NCBI GenBank assembly: GCA_964557845.1 | Contig: CAZLBV010000161.1 | Coordinates: forward strand, 1 to 7,340 | Direction: 5' to 3' | From: CAZLBV01 sp964557845 | Lineage (GTDB): Bacteria; Acidobacteriota; Aminicenantia; Aminicenantales; Aminicenantaceae | DNA: 7,340 nucleotides | Shown: one piece after another, positions 6,412 to 7,340 of the stretch | How the letters are laid out: the number at the start of each line of letters is the position of its first letter | How positions within the stretch are numbered: position 1 is the stretch's first letter | Notes under the pieces: generated by a model | Told to the model about the DNA's origin: nothing | Databases searched by the model: none | Seen by the model: the letters and a program-made list of their open reading frames with translations, nothing else | Translations under genes and position numbers: made by a program

Positions 6412-6908
6412 ATAAAGGAAAAGTATGGAAGTACGGCGACGATGTCAATACCGATGTTATATTCCCGGGAAAATATACTTATTCGGTGCTCGAGCCCGAA
6501 GAAATGGCCAAACATGCTCTGGAGGATCTTGATCCTGATTTTGCCCAAAAAGTAGAGCCAGGGGATTTTATTGTGGCGGGTCGAAATTTCGGCTGCGGCA
6601 GTTCCCGGGAGCAGGCGGCTTCCTGCTTGAAATATGCAGGGATAGAAGCCGTGATCGCGCGTTCCTTTGCGCGGATATTTTTCCGGAATGCAGTTAATCA
6701 GGGGCTTCCGGTTATTCAATCCAATGAAGCTGCGGATGCGTTGGAGACCGGGGATAGGATCTCTGTGGATCTTAAGCAGGGTGTGATCGAGACTTCCCAA
6801 GGCCTTTTCCGGTTTGTTCCCCTTCCTGATTTTGTGCTGGAAGTATTGAAAGAAGGCGGACTGATCCCCTTCACCAGGAAAAAAGTGAAAACACAGGCTA
6901 AGATATAA
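6408..6908 (+). CDS. LeuD/homoaconitase-type hydro-lyase small subunit (candidate aconitase)
   Basis: This 166-residue protein is the swivel-domain partner of the preceding large subunit and has the normal length for archaeal-type LeuD/HacB. It shows YGDDVNTDVIFPGKY (9-23), AGRNFGCGSSREQA (57-70) and FFRNAVNQGLPVI (91-103), the standard family motifs. Ser65, Ser66 and Arg67 lie in the active-site loop that contacts substrate. The specificity loop just after GKY (about 24-31, TYSVLEPE) differs from the YLVYT and YLRTT strings known in archaeal isopropylmalate isomerase and homoaconitase and seems one residue longer, so specificity cannot be read off directly. ATG overlaps the large-subunit stop (ATGA), and AAGGG at 6396-6400 can serve as ribosome binding site. 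It completes a two-subunit hydro-lyase, most likely citrate/isocitrate in this operon, with isopropylmalate, citramalate or homocitrate as alternatives. Confidence 0.85.
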   Translation: MNKGKVWKYGDDVNTDVIFPGKYTYSVLEPEEMAKHALEDLDPDFAQKVEPGDFIVAGRNFGCGSSREQAASCLKYAGIEAVIARSFARIFFRNAVNQGLPVIQSNEAADALETGDRISVDLKQGVIETSQGLFRFVPLPDFVLEVLKEGGLIPFTRKKVKTQAKI

Positions 6909-6972
6909 AGGAAAACGGGATCAGCTGTAGATCATATTACCGTGTAAATTGAAAACAAGATAATTAATTTAA

Positions 6973-6993
6973 AGTGTTAAGTGTTGAGCGTTA
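6973..6993. repeat. Degenerate heptamer tandem repeat in the spacer
   Basis: Three consecutive 7-base units, AGTGTTA, AGTGTTG and AGCGTTA, sit inside the 145-base AT-rich spacer between the small hydro-lyase subunit and the dehydrogenase gene. Each unit differs by one base from its neighbour. The spacer shows no clear intrinsic terminator: the best candidate (ACGG/CCGT at 6915-6943 with an inner GATC/GATC pair) is weak and has no T-tract. I see no confident promoter either, so it is unclear whether the dehydrogenase gene is read through from the operon. Confidence 0.5.
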
Positions 6994-7053
6994 AGTTAAA
7001 TAAAAAGGTTTAGAACGAGGACGAAAAGGATGAAAATTTGCAAGGAGTGATAA

Positions 7054-7340
7054 ATGGCAAAATATAGAATCGCGGTCCTGCCCGGCGATGGAGTGGGCAT
7101 AGAAGTCATTGAAGCAGCCATGATAGTCTTGAAGAAATTGGAACTGGATGCTGATTTTAACTATGGGGATATAGGTTGGGAGTTTTGGTGTAAAGAGGGT
7201 AACCCCCTCCCTGACCGTACCATCCAGATGTTAAAACAGACCGATGCTTGTCTTTTTGGGGCTATTACGTCTAAGCCCCGTGAGGATGCAGCTAAGGAGC
7301 TGACTGCGGATCTTCGGGATAAAGGATATACCTATTTTAG
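7054..7340 (+). CDS. 5' part of an isocitrate/isopropylmalate dehydrogenase family gene (candidate NAD-type isocitrate dehydrogenase)
   Basis: An ATG at 7054 follows a strong AAGGAG site (7042-7047, six bases away) and opens a frame that continues past the window end, giving 95 complete codons. The N-terminus reads KYRIAVLPGDGVGIEVIEAA, the start of the beta-decarboxylating dehydrogenase family (isocitrate, isopropylmalate and homoisocitrate dehydrogenases) with the PGDGVG motif at residues 10-15. Further features are GWEFWCKEGNPLP (about 41-53) and LFGAITSKP (about 68-76), the latter at the start of the substrate-binding region. These enzymes oxidise a 2-hydroxy acid with NAD(P)+ and decarboxylate it; with the upstream hydro-lyase, isocitrate to 2-oxoglutarate (or the reverse) is the natural step. 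The Arg, Tyr, Lys and Asp residues that fix specificity lie beyond the window, so isopropylmalate or methylmalate cannot be ruled out. Confidence 0.85.
   Translation, partial: MAKYRIAVLPGDGVGIEVIEAAMIVLKKLELDADFNYGDIGWEFWCKEGNPLPDRTIQMLKQTDACLFGAITSKPREDAAKELTADLRDKGYTYF

Noticed and set aside
6915..6943. ACGG/CCGT plus GATC/GATC structure after the operon as a terminator
   Set aside because: Short stems with an asymmetric bulge and no T-run.
6949..7015. A separate promoter for the dehydrogenase gene (TTGAAA at 6949 or TTGAGC at 6984)
   Set aside because: No convincing -10 hexamer lies at 16-18 bases from either candidate; the region is AT-rich, so chance matches are expected.

Overview
The window looks like bacterial chromosomal DNA of moderate GC content. 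Gene spacing is tight, Shine-Dalgarno sites are clear, and at least one gene starts with TTG. The gene content suggests an anaerobe with a complete or partial reductive or reversible TCA cycle. A Desulfobacterota-like or other uncultured anaerobic lineage is plausible, but no marker here fixes the taxonomy.

Layout: (1) 1-972 is the 3' end of a gene on the + strand. It encodes a beta-rich protein with a DcrB/PsbP-like middle part and a lipocalin-like C-terminal part, and appears unrelated to what follows. (2) 973-1361 is non-coding. It ends in a strong sigma70-type promoter (TTGACA, 17 bp, AATAAT) and a ribosome binding site. (3) 1362-6908 is a tightly packed six-gene + strand operon. In order it encodes a SucC-like CoA ligase beta subunit with a C-terminal 2[4Fe-4S] ferredoxin domain, a SucD-like alpha subunit with the phospho-histidine motif, a short citrate-synthase-family protein of citryl-CoA lyase type, an HD-domain phosphohydrolase, and the large and small subunits of a LeuCD/homoaconitase-type hydro-lyase. 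(4) 6909-7053 is an AT-rich spacer with a small degenerate heptamer repeat. (5) From 7054 an isocitrate/isopropylmalate dehydrogenase family gene begins and runs off the window.

Read together, the enzymes fit a block linking citrate cleavage or formation to 2-oxoglutarate: citrate + CoA + ATP <-> citryl-CoA <-> acetyl-CoA + oxaloacetate (CoA ligase alpha/beta plus lyase, as in the two-enzyme Hydrogenobacter system related to ATP-citrate lyase), then citrate <-> isocitrate (LeuCD-type aconitase) and isocitrate <-> 2-oxoglutarate (dehydrogenase). The unusual elements are the ferredoxin domain fused to the CoA ligase beta subunit, the LeuCD-type enzyme in the aconitase position, and the HD hydrolase embedded in the operon. 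Substrates are inferred from family and context; a citramalate/methylmalate or homocitrate-type pathway cannot be excluded from sequence alone.
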